From: an uncultured Phenylobacterium sp.
Lineage (GTDB): Bacteria; Pseudomonadota; Alphaproteobacteria; Caulobacterales; Caulobacteraceae
Assembly: GCF_902826855.1 (NCBI RefSeq)
Contig: NZ_CADEGK010000002.1
Location: forward strand, 1 to 45,339
Length of the DNA: 45,339 bases
Direction of reading: 5' to 3'
This document shows, piece after piece, positions 32,548 to 41,533 of the stretch. The notes beneath the pieces were generated by a model. It was not told the DNA's origin. It searched no databases and saw only the letters and a list, made by a program, of their open reading frames with translations. The number at the start of each line of letters is the position of its first letter. The stretch's first letter is position 1. Position numbers and translations under genes: made by a program.

Positions 32548-33708
32548 ATGCGAGACAACTCTGCCTTCACCTATGCTTGCCGGCGCATGTTCTGCGCAGG
32601 CGTCGGAGCGGCGGCGCTGATGGCTCCGTTGAGCGCGGCTCATGCCGGCGGACTGATCAAGATCGGCGACGGCGATCAGTCCATCAGCATCGGCCTGGGC
32701 ATCCGCGCCAGCGCCAACAGCGACGAGCACGGCGCCTCCGACGGCTCCCGCTCCACGGATGTCAGTCTGGACAGCGTCCGCCTCTACGTGAACGCCGAAG
32801 TCACCAAGACGATCGGGGCCACCTTCAACACCGAGAAGGACGGCGACGACGACATCAAGGTCCTGGACGGCTACGTCCGCTGGCAGCCGATGGATGAGTT
32901 CAACGTCTGGGTCGGCCGCATGCTGCCGCCGAGTGACCGCGCGAACCTCGACGGCCCCTACTACCTCAGCTCCTGGAACTACCCCGGCGTGGTGTCGCAA
33001 TACCCCGCCAAGTTCGCCGGGCGCGACAACGGGGTCACGGTCTGGGGAAAGGTGTTCGACAAGAAGCTGACCTATGCCGTCGGCGTGTTCAACGGCCACA
33101 ACAGGGCCCTTACCGCGTCGAACAAGGGCCATGAGCCGCTCTTCGCGGGGCGCGTCGCCTACAACTTCCTCGAGGTCGAGGACAACCCGGGCTACTACAC
33201 CAGCAGCACCTACTACGGCTCTGCCGACATCTTCACGGTGGCGTTCGCGGTGCAGTCCCAGAAGAACGGCGTGGGCACCGCGCTGGTCCGCGGCGACTAC
33301 ACGGCCTGGAACGTCGATGTTCTTTTCGAGAAGAAGGTCATGGACGGCGGCGCCATCACGCTGGAGGGCGCCTACTACGACTATGACACCGATGGGGTGC
33401 TGGACGTGCCGCCCGGCTTCGGCGGCGCGGGCCCGACCGACAACGTCGGCGGGATCGTCGACGGCAAGGCCTTCCTGGCTTCGGCGGCCTTCCTCTTTCC
33501 GACCGAAGTCGGGCCCGGCAAGTTCCAGCCAGTCGTCCGCTATCAGGAGTTCGATCCCAGGGTCGGCCCCACGGTCGAGGCCTACGACATCGGCCTGAAC
33601 TACATCATCAAGGGTCACAACGCCCGGCTGTCCGCGGTCTGGCAGCATGTCGATGCCGGGGCCGCCGACAACGACCGGCTCACCGCCGGCGTCCAGCTGC
33701 AGTTCTAG
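32548..33708 (+). CDS. outer-membrane porin, probably for urea or amides
   Basis: 386 residues from ATG 32548, with GGGGGA upstream. Signal peptide ending PLSAAHAGG. The rest is beta-barrel with alternating strands and polar turns (SLDSVRLYVNAEVTKTIGAT, GYVRWQPMDEFNVWVGRMLP, KVFDKKLTYAVGVFNGHN) and a C-terminal aromatic (GVQLQF), resembling the phosphate-selective porin (OprO/OprP) superfamily. Such porins often sit next to urt genes; urea specificity is inferred from location between urease and transporter operons. Divergent from ureD across the TTTGACGTATT site. Confidence 0.85.
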   Translation: MRDNSAFTYACRRMFCAGVGAAALMAPLSAAHAGGLIKIGDGDQSISIGLGIRASANSDEHGASDGSRSTDVSLDSVRLYVNAEVTKTIGATFNTEKDGDDDIKVLDGYVRWQPMDEFNVWVGRMLPPSDRANLDGPYYLSSWNYPGVVSQYPAKFAGRDNGVTVWGKVFDKKLTYAVGVFNGHNRALTASNKGHEPLFAGRVAYNFLEVEDNPGYYTSSTYYGSADIFTVAFAVQSQKNGVGTALVRGDYTAWNVDVLFEKKVMDGGAITLEGAYYDYDTDGVLDVPPGFGGAGPTDNVGGIVDGKAFLASAAFLFPTEVGPGKFQPVVRYQEFDPRVGPTVEAYDIGLNYIIKGHNARLSAVWQHVDAGAADNDRLTAGVQLQF

Positions 33709-33718
33709 AGGCAAGGCG

Positions 33719-33834
33719 CCGGTCGGTTTTTCCGCGAAGCCGACCGGACCGGGGTCGGCGTGCAGGAAGGTTGTTCCCCGCCTTTCTCGCCGGCCGAAGC
33801 GGGGCCAGGTCCGGCTGGAGCGGATCTGGCCCCG
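33719..33834. terminator. double stem-loop between convergent porin and regulator genes
   Basis: Two hairpins share the gap: CCGGTCGG/CCGACCGG (33719-33726 with 33740-33747, TTTTT in the loop) and CGGGGCCAG/CTGGCCCCG (33800-33808 with 33826-33834). They lie between the porin and the regulator, which are transcribed toward each other, so a two-way terminator is likely. Confidence 0.6.
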
Positions 33835-33847
33835 GCTCTTCTGCGCC

Positions 33848-34753
33848 TCAGTTGGAGATCACCCGCGTGGCGATGGCCGCTGCGGCGGCGCGGTTCTCCA
33901 CCCCCAACTTGGTGAAAACCTGCTCCAGGTGCTTGTTCACGGTGCGTGGACTGATGCCGAGGATCTCAGAGATGTCGCGGTTCGACTTCCCGGCTGCAAT
34001 CCAGACCAGCACCTCGGATTCACGGATGGTCAGGCCGAGCGCCGAGCGCAGCAGGTTGGCCTCGCGGCCTTCGATCAGCTGGCTGAGCCGGAAGTAGGAG
34101 GCGTCGTCCGCCCCGCCCACATAGGCCACCTCCAGCGTCGCCGCCCCGCTCTCTATCCGGGCCGAGGGAATGCCCGCCTCGTGGCGGCGCTGAATGAGGC
34201 CGCAGAGCGCCTTGCCGAGCGTCGAGGGCAGGCCGTCGCCGTCGTTGGGGCCGAGTGCGGCCAGCATTGCCTCGGTCTGGGGCGTCCGCCACAGCAACCG
34301 GCCGGCGCCATCGGTCGCCAGCATCGCGCGCCCAGCCACGTCCAGGGCGACCCGGGCGCTGTGCGCGATGCGAGCGGTCGCCAGGTGGACGCTGATCCGC
34401 GCCGCCAGTTCATCCAGGATGATCGGCTTGGTGACATAGTCCACGCCGCCGGCGTGGAGGCCCTCGATGACGTGTTCGGTCTCCGCCAGCCCGGTCAGGA
34501 AGATCACGGGCAGGTGGGCCAGGTCGGGGTTGGCCTTCATCCGTCGGCAGACCTCGAAGCCGCTCATACCCGGCATCACCGCGTCCAGCACCACAAGGCC
34601 GGGCCGCGCCTGGGCGGCCAAGGCCAGTGCGCTCTGGCCGTCCGCCGCCGGCAGCACGTTGAACTGCGCCTGGCGCAGGCCTGCGGCCAACATGTCGCGG
34701 GTCTCGGCGTCGTCGTCGACCACCAGGATGAGGTCGCGCGTGTCCGGTGTCAC
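33848..34753 (-). CDS. LuxR-type response regulator with an extended linker
   Basis: 301 residues from GTG 34753, which overlaps the kinase stop (GTGA). Receiver domain 1-125: LILVVDDDAETRDMLAAGLR, phospho-Asp in LVVLDAVMPGMSGFE, Thr in VIFLTGLAE, Lys in YVTKPIILDE. Residues about 130-230 are a linker with PAS-like hints (GRAMLATDGAGRLLWRTPQT). The C-terminal LuxR helix-turn-helix is LTIRESEVLVWIAAGKSNRD, then ILGISPRTVNKHLEQVFTKL. It is the obvious partner of the permease-kinase and the best candidate to bind TTTGACGTATT; the latter is inference. Confidence 0.92.
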   Translation of the reverse strand: MTPDTRDLILVVDDDAETRDMLAAGLRQAQFNVLPAADGQSALALAAQARPGLVVLDAVMPGMSGFEVCRRMKANPDLAHLPVIFLTGLAETEHVIEGLHAGGVDYVTKPIILDELAARISVHLATARIAHSARVALDVAGRAMLATDGAGRLLWRTPQTEAMLAALGPNDGDGLPSTLGKALCGLIQRRHEAGIPSARIESGAATLEVAYVGGADDASYFRLSQLIEGREANLLRSALGLTIRESEVLVWIAAGKSNRDISEILGISPRTVNKHLEQVFTKLGVENRAAAAAIATRVISN

Positions 34754-37700
34754 GTGGATGCGGCCTCCTCGCCGGCCTTCGTCCATTCCAGGTTGAGCAG
34801 GGTCCTCAGGCGGTCAAACAGGTCATCCACCTCGTAGGGCTTGAGCAGGTAGTCGTCGTGCGGGTCGTCCTCGCGCCAGCCTCGCGAGAAATCGTGGGCG
34901 TTGGCCGAAATCATCAGGATCGATAGCTCATCGCCGTGCTCGTCACGCAACGCCCGGGCCGCGTCCCAGCCGTTCATTCCGGGCATCGCGATGTCCATGA
35001 TCACCAGGTCGGGAGGGTCGCGACGCGCCGCCTCCAGCGCCTGCTCCCCGTCACGGGCGAAAGCCAGTTCAAATTCGAGCGACTGCAGAAACTGGCGCAC
35101 CAGGTCGAGGTGGGTCGGGTCGTCGTCGGTGACCAGGATGCGGCGGCGGCGGCCCAGGTAGCCGCCGATCCGCATCGTATCGGCGCCGCCCTTGGCCGGC
35201 GGCGGGGTGTCGCTGAGGAACAGCTTGACGGTGAACGCACTGCCAACGCCGAGCTCGCTGCGAACGGTGATGTCGCCGCCAAGCACCACGGTCAGCACCT
35301 TGGTTATGGTCAGCCCCAGGCCGACCCCCGGCCGACCCGCCGCCCGGCCCAGCCGTTCGAACGGTTCGAAGATGCGTTCAAGATCCTGCTTGGCGATGCC
35401 CATGCCGGTGTCGGAGACGACGAACTCGGCCGTGTGGCCGCGCCACTCGACGGTCAACGCCGCCTCGCCGGCATCGGTGTACTTGATGGCGTTGGACAGC
35501 AGGTTGATCAGCACCTGCCGCAGGCGTTTCTCGTCCACATAGATGTGCGTGGGCAGGGTGTCGGGCCAGGAATGGCGGAAGGCGAGGCCCTTGCTGGTCG
35601 CCTGCAGGCGGAACATGTCCACGATCTGGTTGAGCAACTCGATCAGGTTCACCCGGCTGCGCTCAAGCCGCAGCGCGCCGTTTTCGATGCGCGAGATGTC
35701 CAGGAGGCCATTCACGAGGTCGGACAGGTGGGTGGCGCTGCGGCGGATCACCCGGACCGCGTCGGCGGCGTGCGCCGGATCGCGTTCCAGCAGCTGGGCG
35801 TAGCCGGATATGGCGTTGAGCGGCGCACGGATTTCATGGCTGACGCCGACGATGTAGCGGCTCTTGGCGAGGTTGGCGTGTTCGGCCGCCTCCTTCGCTT
35901 TCTGCAGGGCGGCGTCGGTGCGCTGATGGGCTTCGATCTCCTCCAGCAGCATTGTCGTCTGGCGATCGCTCTCGCTCTCCGCGACACGCTGGTTCTCGCG
36001 GGCCAGGACGAAGAACCAGCCGGCGAACGAGGCGAGTGAGAACAGCGCCAGGAACACCATTACCAGGGTGTTGCGGATCGCGTCGGGGTCGGCCGCGCCG
36101 CGCGCTTGCTGGTAGTAAATCGCCCCCAGCACCGCCCACAGCGCCAGGGCCGACAGCAGCAGCACGCCCAGAAAGCGCGCCACCACGGCATAGCCGCCCT
36201 CGGTGAGGCGAGCCGGTGCGATCCGCCGCAGCAGGCCGGCGGCCTGCTCCACCACCTGTGAGTCTTCCTTGCAGGCGTCGTGGCAGCGCGCCTCCAGCGT
36301 GCAGCAGAGCGAGCAGATCGGCCCGGCGTAGACCGGGCAGAACGCCATGTCGGGCCGCTCGAAGGCGTTTTCGCAGACCGTGCAGACCAGCTCTGTCTGC
36401 GGCTGCGCGGGCAGGCTGTCCTCCCGCGCCAGGTAGTAGCGGCTGCGGGTGAGCCAAGCGATGGTCGGGGCCAGGCCGAACGCCACGCCCAGCCCAATGA
36501 GCGGCGACAGCGCCTGGGCGGTGGACCCCAGGGCGCCCAACGAAAGTGCGGTGGTGACGGCCAGCGATCCGCCCATGGCGCCCACGCCCACAGGATTGAC
36601 GTCGTAGAGGTGAGCCCGCTTGAACTCGATGCCCTTGGGACTGAGACCAAGGGGCTTGTTGATCAGGAGGTCGGCGGTGACCGCCCCCATCCAGGCGACG
36701 GCGAAATTGGCGTAGATCGTCAGGATCTTCGCCACCACCGTGACGATCCCCACCTCCATGAGCAGGAGCGCCACGGCGATGTTGAAGACCAGCCAGACCA
36801 CTCGGCCCGGGTGCCGGTGGGTGAGGCGGGAGAAGAAGTTTGAGGCCGCGATCGAGCCGGCGTAGGCATTCGTGACGTTGATCTTGACCTGGCAAACCGC
36901 GACGAACAGGCCGGTCAGCACGAGGGCCGCCGTCGGGCTGCTCAGCAGGCCCTGGAAGACGATGTTGTAGAGGGCCGCTGGCGCTGTGGCGTCGGCGAAC
37001 GGCAGGCCGCGGCCGATGGCGACATAGGCCAGGGCAGAGCCGATCAGGATCTTCACGCCGCCCAGCAAAATCCAGCCGGGACCTGCAAGGGTCAGGGCGG
37101 TCCACCAGCCCCGGTTCGGCCCGTCCGTCCGCTTCGGCGGGAGGAAACGCAGATAGTCGACCTGTTCGCCAATCTGCGGGAGCAGCGAGAGCAGCACAGC
37201 AAAACCGGAGGCGAACATCGCCAGGTCGAACCCGCGTCCGGCGATCGGACTGTAGCGGACCCAGCCGTCCAGCTGGGTGTGGTTGAGCGCCAGGTAGACC
37301 AGCGGGGCCAACTGCAGCACCAGCCAGATCGGCTGGCTCCAGGTCTGCATCCAGCTGATGCGACGCACCCCGTAGGCGGCGATAGGGATCACCACCACGG
37401 CGCTGATGACATAGCCCAAGGCCAGAGGGATCTGGAAACACAGCTTGAGCGCGGCGGCCATGATCGCCGCCTCGATGGCGAACAGGATGAAGGTGAAGCC
37501 CGCGTAGATCGCTGAGGTGATCGTGGAGCCGATGTAGCCGAACCCCGAGCCGCGGGTCAGCAGGTCCATGTCCACGCCGTAGCGGGCGGCGTAGTAGCAG
37601 ATTGGAAATCCCGTCACCACGATGACGCCGGCCATGGCGATCAGCGCGGCGAGCGCGTTGATGAAGCCGAACTCCAGGGTGATGGTCGCCCCCACGGCCT

Positions 37701-37914
37701 CGCAGGCCAGGAAGGCGATCGAACCCAGCGCGGTGTTGGCGATCCGCGACAGGGGCCATCGGCGGGCGCCTTCGGCGGTGAAGCGCAGCGCGAAGTCCTC
37801 AAGGGTCTGGTTGGCGGCCCACTGGTTGTATTGCCGTCGTGTGCGCACCACCCGCTGTCGGCGCTCCACCACACGCCGGGGCGGGTTCGAATCGCGGATC
37901 GGCTCGGCGGTCAT
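34750..37914 (-). CDS. NCS1-permease hybrid histidine kinase (transporter-sensor fusion)
   Basis: 1054 residues. Residues about 30-500 are a complete nucleobase:cation symporter-1 (purine/cytosine permease) type domain with about twelve membrane segments (LEDFALRFTAEGARRWPLSR, INVTNAYAGSIAASNFFSRL). Residues about 505-555 hold a Cys-rich module (CTVCENAFERPDMAFCP, then CSLCCTLEARCHDAC), probably zinc-binding. Two more helices follow (about 570-640), then HisKA (GVSHEIRAPLNAISGYAQ), HATPase (NLLSNAIKYTD, VSDTGMGI, GVGLGLTI) and a receiver (LVIMDIAMPGMNGWDAAR, LLKPYEV). It lies between urease/porin and urtABCDE, so it likely senses urea or a related nitrogen compound; whether it also transports is unknown. 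GTGA-coupled to its regulator. Confidence 0.93.
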   Translation of the reverse strand: MTAEPIRDSNPPRRVVERRQRVVRTRRQYNQWAANQTLEDFALRFTAEGARRWPLSRIANTALGSIAFLACEAVGATITLEFGFINALAALIAMAGVIVVTGFPICYYAARYGVDMDLLTRGSGFGYIGSTITSAIYAGFTFILFAIEAAIMAAALKLCFQIPLALGYVISAVVVIPIAAYGVRRISWMQTWSQPIWLVLQLAPLVYLALNHTQLDGWVRYSPIAGRGFDLAMFASGFAVLLSLLPQIGEQVDYLRFLPPKRTDGPNRGWWTALTLAGPGWILLGGVKILIGSALAYVAIGRGLPFADATAPAALYNIVFQGLLSSPTAALVLTGLFVAVCQVKINVTNAYAGSIAASNFFSRLTHRHPGRVVWLVFNIAVALLLMEVGIVTVVAKILTIYANFAVAWMGAVTADLLINKPLGLSPKGIEFKRAHLYDVNPVGVGAMGGSLAVTTALSLGALGSTAQALSPLIGLGVAFGLAPTIAWLTRSRYYLAREDSLPAQPQTELVCTVCENAFERPDMAFCPVYAGPICSLCCTLEARCHDACKEDSQVVEQAAGLLRRIAPARLTEGGYAVVARFLGVLLLSALALWAVLGAIYYQQARGAADPDAIRNTLVMVFLALFSLASFAGWFFVLARENQRVAESESDRQTTMLLEEIEAHQRTDAALQKAKEAAEHANLAKSRYIVGVSHEIRAPLNAISGYAQLLERDPAHAADAVRVIRRSATHLSDLVNGLLDISRIENGALRLERSRVNLIELLNQIVDMFRLQATSKGLAFRHSWPDTLPTHIYVDEKRLRQVLINLLSNAIKYTDAGEAALTVEWRGHTAEFVVSDTGMGIAKQDLERIFEPFERLGRAAGRPGVGLGLTITKVLTVVLGGDITVRSELGVGSAFTVKLFLSDTPPPAKGGADTMRIGGYLGRRRRILVTDDDPTHLDLVRQFLQSLEFELAFARDGEQALEAARRDPPDLVIMDIAMPGMNGWDAARALRDEHGDELSILMISANAHDFSRGWREDDPHDDYLLKPYEVDDLFDRLRTLLNLEWTKAGEEAAST

Positions 37915-38137
37915 CGGCAGGTCATGGCGGGTCCTGGTGCGCAGTCCAAGGTCGGCCGGCCGTCCTGGAAACGGAATGCGTCCGAGGGGTCTGAAGCGAT
38001 GCGGCGCTCCGCCTGCCGTGAAATCGGGCGCTCAACGGGCTGCTCGTGGCACTTCGGCAGGATTTGGGTCTTTCGGGCGGCGGCCGGGGGAACGTGCGCA
38101 GCAATGTCCCGACGTGATCCGCTCGAGACATGGGGCG

Positions 38138-38200
38138 TTTGACGTATTGTCCGATCCCGTCGGTGCGCGGGTCGAGACCCCGTCCAACGCCTACGTCAAA
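38138..38200. promoter_or_regulatory. paired TTTGACGTA sites in the urtA upstream region
   Basis: TTTGACGTATT at 38138-38148 and its inverted core TACGTCAAA at 38192-38200, centres 54 nt apart (about five helical turns). They lie in the 392-nt gap between the permease-kinase and urtA; the rest of that gap shows no other clear element, and no sigma-54 (-24/-12) promoter spacing was found. The repeat of the 11-mer seen before ureD/porin suggests one regulator for all three units. Confidence 0.52.
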
Positions 38201-38306
38201 TGGCGCATGCCGACCTTCGGCGCCCCCTGCACATAGTCCTGGTCACATCGGATCGCCCGGCATGACGCCGGTCGTCCGGCGATACTTTTGCAGAGGGGTC
38301 TGAGAA

Positions 38307-39533
38307 ATGGTCATGGGGGTGAAGGCAGGGCGCTTGGTCGCGGTTCTGCTGATGGGCGCGGCCTTGGTGGCCTGTCAGAAGAAGGAAGAGGGCCCGGCGG
38401 CGGCGGCTGCCGGTGAAACCGTCAAGGTCGGCGTCCTCCACTCGCTGAGCGGCACGATGGCCATCAGCGAGGTGACGGTGAAGAACTCCACCCAGATGGC
38501 GATCGACGAGATCAATGCCGCGGGCGGGGTGATGGGCAAGAAGATCGAGGCCATCGTCGAGGATGGCGCCTCCGACCCCTCCATCTTCGCTCAGAAGGCG
38601 GCCAAGCTGACCGACGGCGACAAGGTGGTCACGGTGTTCGGCGGTTGGACCTCGGCCAGCCGCAAGGCGATGCTGCCGGTCTTCGAGAAGGCCAAGAACC
38701 TCCTGTGGTACCCCGTGCAGTTCGAGGGCAACGAGTGCTCGCCGAACATCATGTACTCGGGCGCCCAGCCGAACCAGCAGATGCTGCCGGCCTTGGCCTG
38801 GGCGAAGGAGAAGGGCTTCAAGACCTACTTCCTCGTCGGCTCCGACTACGTCTTCCCCCGCACGGCCAACCTGATCGCCCGCAAGCACATCGAAGGCGGC
38901 GGCATGAAGGTCGTGGGCGAGGAATATCAGGCGCTGGGCGGCACCGAGTTCTCCGGTGTGATCGCCAAGATCAAGGCGGCAAAGCCCGAGTTCGTCCTCA
39001 ACACCCTGAACGGCGACTCCAACGTGGCCTTCTTCAAGCAGATGGCGGCCGCCGGCCTGACTCCGGACAAGGTTCCGATCATGTCGCTCTCCATCGCCGA
39101 AGAGGAAGCGCTGTCCATGGGACCTGCGCTGGTGAAGGGATCCTATGCGTCCTGGAACTACTTCGAGACCCTGGATAGCCCCGAGAACGCCAAGTTCATC
39201 GAGGCCTACCGCGCCAAGTTCGGGGCCGACAAGGTCACCAGCGACCCGATGGTCCACGGCTATGTCGACGTCTACATCTGGAAGGCCGCCGTCGAGAAGG
39301 CCAAGTCCTTCGACCCTGCCGCCGTCCGCGCCGCCGCGGTGACCCTGGAGTCGATCCCGACGCCGCTGGGTGCGGTGAAGTTCATGGCCAACAACAGCTT
39401 GGTCCAGACCGGTTACATCGGACAGCTCGACGCGGCCGGCAAGTTCAAGGTGATCTGGACCTCGCCAGCTCCGATCGAACCCGAGCCCTACGACCCGGTC
39501 ACCTTCCCCGGCAAGACCTGCACGATCAGCTGA
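38307..39533 (+). CDS. urtA: urea ABC transporter substrate-binding lipoprotein
   Basis: 408 residues. Lipobox LLMGAALVAC gives Cys19 or nearby as the lipid-modified residue, so it is membrane-anchored in the periplasm. Family motifs: VKVGVLHSLSGTMAISE, NAAGGVMGKKIEAIVED, FGGWTSASRKAMLPVFE, LLWYPVQFEGNECSPN, GSDYVFPRTANL and TLNGDSNVAFFKQM, matching UrtA rather than branched-chain amino-acid binders. It binds urea (or short amides) and delivers it to UrtBC. GAGGGG precedes the start; ATG 38313 is an alternative. First gene of the urt operon. Confidence 0.95.
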   Translation: MVMGVKAGRLVAVLLMGAALVACQKKEEGPAAAAAGETVKVGVLHSLSGTMAISEVTVKNSTQMAIDEINAAGGVMGKKIEAIVEDGASDPSIFAQKAAKLTDGDKVVTVFGGWTSASRKAMLPVFEKAKNLLWYPVQFEGNECSPNIMYSGAQPNQQMLPALAWAKEKGFKTYFLVGSDYVFPRTANLIARKHIEGGGMKVVGEEYQALGGTEFSGVIAKIKAAKPEFVLNTLNGDSNVAFFKQMAAAGLTPDKVPIMSLSIAEEEALSMGPALVKGSYASWNYFETLDSPENAKFIEAYRAKFGADKVTSDPMVHGYVDVYIWKAAVEKAKSFDPAAVRAAAVTLESIPTPLGAVKFMANNSLVQTGYIGQLDAAGKFKVIWTSPAPIEPEPYDPVTFPGKTCTIS

Positions 39534-39565
39534 TCGCAAGCACCGCGTAGAGAGCTGGACCTCCG

Positions 39566-40456
39566 ATGGACCCGACCTTCCTCCTGGGACAAGTCTTCAA
39601 CGGCTTGAGCGTCGGGTCCATCTACATCCTGGCTGCGCTGGGCCTGGCGCTCAGCTTCGGCCTGATGCGGGTCATCAACATGGCCCACGGCGAGATCGTG
39701 ATGCTGGGCGGCTACATCGCCTTCCTCACCATCAAGCTTGTCCCCGGACCCCTGGGCATACCCGCCGCCATAGTGGCGGCGCTGATCGGGGGCGGCCTGC
39801 TGGGCGCACTCCTCGAAACCACCCTGGTGAGCCGGCTCGCGGACCGCCCGCTGGACACGCTGCTGGCCACCTGGGGCGTCAGCCTCATCGTCCAACAGGC
39901 CGCCCGCGACCTCTTCGGCGCCACCGGGGTCTCGGTCACTGCGCCCGCATGGCTGGACGGGGCGATCAACGTCGGACCCTTGTCGCTGCCGCTGGCGCGC
40001 CTGTTCATCCTGCTGGTCGCGGCGCTGGCGCTGGGCGGGCTGGCGGTGCTGCTCAAGACGAGCCGCATCGGCCTGCTGGTACGCGCCGCCAACCAGGATC
40101 GGGCTACGGCCTCGGCCATGGGTGTCAGCGTGCGGCAGGTGGACATGTTCGTCTTCGCTCTGGGTTCAGGGGTGGCGGGCGTCGCTGGCGTGGTGCTGGC
40201 GCTGCTGGGCCCCGTGACGCCTACCGCGGGCCAGAGCTACATCGTGACGGCCTTTCTGGTGGTGATCCTGGGCGGCCTGGGCAGCATCGTGGGATCGGCC
40301 ATCGCCGCCCTGATGATCGGCATCGTCTCGGCCATGGCCCAGGTGTTCGTCGACGCCAGCTTCGCCCAGGTGGTGACCCTCGTCTTCGTGATCATCTTCC
40401 TTCAGTTCCGGCCGCAGGGCGTGATCGCCGTCCGGTCCCGCGCCCTGGACGACTGA
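39566..40456 (+). CDS. urtB: urea ABC transporter permease UrtB
   Basis: 296 residues, LivH-type permease with about eight membrane segments. Diagnostic stretches: FNGLSVGSIYILAALGLALS, MRVINMAHGEIVMLGGYIAF, RAANQDRATASAMGVSV and VILGGLGSIVGSAIAALMIG. With UrtC it forms the inner-membrane channel. It starts 32 nt after urtA and ends 3 nt before urtC, so the operon is compact. Confidence 0.95.
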   Translation: MDPTFLLGQVFNGLSVGSIYILAALGLALSFGLMRVINMAHGEIVMLGGYIAFLTIKLVPGPLGIPAAIVAALIGGGLLGALLETTLVSRLADRPLDTLLATWGVSLIVQQAARDLFGATGVSVTAPAWLDGAINVGPLSLPLARLFILLVAALALGGLAVLLKTSRIGLLVRAANQDRATASAMGVSVRQVDMFVFALGSGVAGVAGVVLALLGPVTPTAGQSYIVTAFLVVILGGLGSIVGSAIAALMIGIVSAMAQVFVDASFAQVVTLVFVIIFLQFRPQGVIAVRSRALDD

Positions 40457-40459
40457 CCC

Positions 40460-41533
40460 ATGACGCTGTCCCCCATCAAGCTCGTCGGCGGCCTGGCGGC
40501 CCTCGCCCTGGCGCTGGCGGCCCCCTTCTTCCTGTCGTCCTACGACCTCAGCCTGACCGGCCGGTTCCTGGCGCTGTCGCTGACGGCCATGGGCCTGGTG
40601 CTGATCTGGGGCCATGGCGGCATCCTCAGCCTGGGGCAGGGGATGTTCTTCGGGCTCGGCGGCTACGTGCTGGCGATGCACCTGAAACTGGTGGCTCTGG
40701 ATGTGGGCGAAGCCACGCCGGACTTCATGGTCTGGTCGAACGTCGCCGCGCTGCCCTGGTGGTGGGCGATCTTCAAGAGCCCTCTGGTTACGATGCTGGG
40801 CATCGTCATCGTGCCGGGGCTGGCGGCGGCGGCGCTGGGCTGGCTGGTGTTCCGCCGGCGCATCGGTGGCGTCTATTTCGCCCTGATCACCCAGGCGGTG
40901 ACCCTCGCCTTCTCCACGCTGCTGATCAGCCAACAGGGGATGACAGGCGGCTTCAACGGCCTGACCAACTATAAGACCCTGCTCGGGTTCGACTTGAACG
41001 ATGCGGCTGTGATCCGCGGCGTCTACTGGGTGACCGTGGCGTTCGTCGCCGCGGCGTTCCTCGGCGGCTCGTGGCTGCTGAGCTCCCGCTTCGGACGCCT
41101 GCTGCGGGCGACACGCGACAACACCAACCGCGTGCGTTTCCTCGGTTATGACCCCACGCCCTACAAGATCGTCGCCTTCACGCTCGCCGGCGTTCTGGCG
41201 GGGCTGTCGGGCGCTCTCTTCGCGCTCCACGCCGGCGTGATCTCGCCGGCCCTGGTGGCCGTGACGCCGTCGATCGAGATGGTGGTCTGGGCCGCGATGG
41301 GCGGACGCACCAGCCTCGCCGGCGCCATCGCCGGCGCCCTGGCCGTCAACTTCGCCAAGGATAAGATCTCGAGCGTCTTCCCGGAGTTCTGGCTCTACGT
41401 TCTGGGGATCGTGTTCATCCTCGTCGTGACGGTGATGCCCAAGGGCCTGGCCGGCCTGTTCCCGACCCGGACGCGCAACACCGAGGCCGACGCGCCCGTC
41501 GTTCCCGCCGCACCCAAGGAGGTCGCCACGTGA
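40460..41533 (+). CDS. urtC: urea ABC transporter permease UrtC
   Basis: 357 residues, LivM-type permease of the UrtC subfamily: LVLIWGHGGILSLGQGMFFG, LISQQGMTGGFNGLTNYKTL, NRVRFLGYDPTPYKIVAFTL and MGGRTSLAGAIAGALAVNFA. The insert FMVWSNVAALPWWWAIFKSP between the third and fourth segments is a urt-type feature. Its stop overlaps the urtD start (GTGA at 41530-41533). Confidence 0.95.
   Translation: MTLSPIKLVGGLAALALALAAPFFLSSYDLSLTGRFLALSLTAMGLVLIWGHGGILSLGQGMFFGLGGYVLAMHLKLVALDVGEATPDFMVWSNVAALPWWWAIFKSPLVTMLGIVIVPGLAAAALGWLVFRRRIGGVYFALITQAVTLAFSTLLISQQGMTGGFNGLTNYKTLLGFDLNDAAVIRGVYWVTVAFVAAAFLGGSWLLSSRFGRLLRATRDNTNRVRFLGYDPTPYKIVAFTLAGVLAGLSGALFALHAGVISPALVAVTPSIEMVVWAAMGGRTSLAGAIAGALAVNFAKDKISSVFPEFWLYVLGIVFILVVTVMPKGLAGLFPTRTRNTEADAPVVPAAPKEVAT

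Noticed and set aside
35834-37759. Second long minus-strand frame inside the permease-kinase gene
   Set aside because: Arg/Pro/Gly-rich translation typical of a shifted frame in GC-rich DNA; the other frame encodes a clear protein.
38050-38070. TGGCAC before urtA as a sigma-54 promoter
   Set aside because: The GG to GC spacing is 7 nt rather than 10, so it does not fit a -24/-12 promoter.
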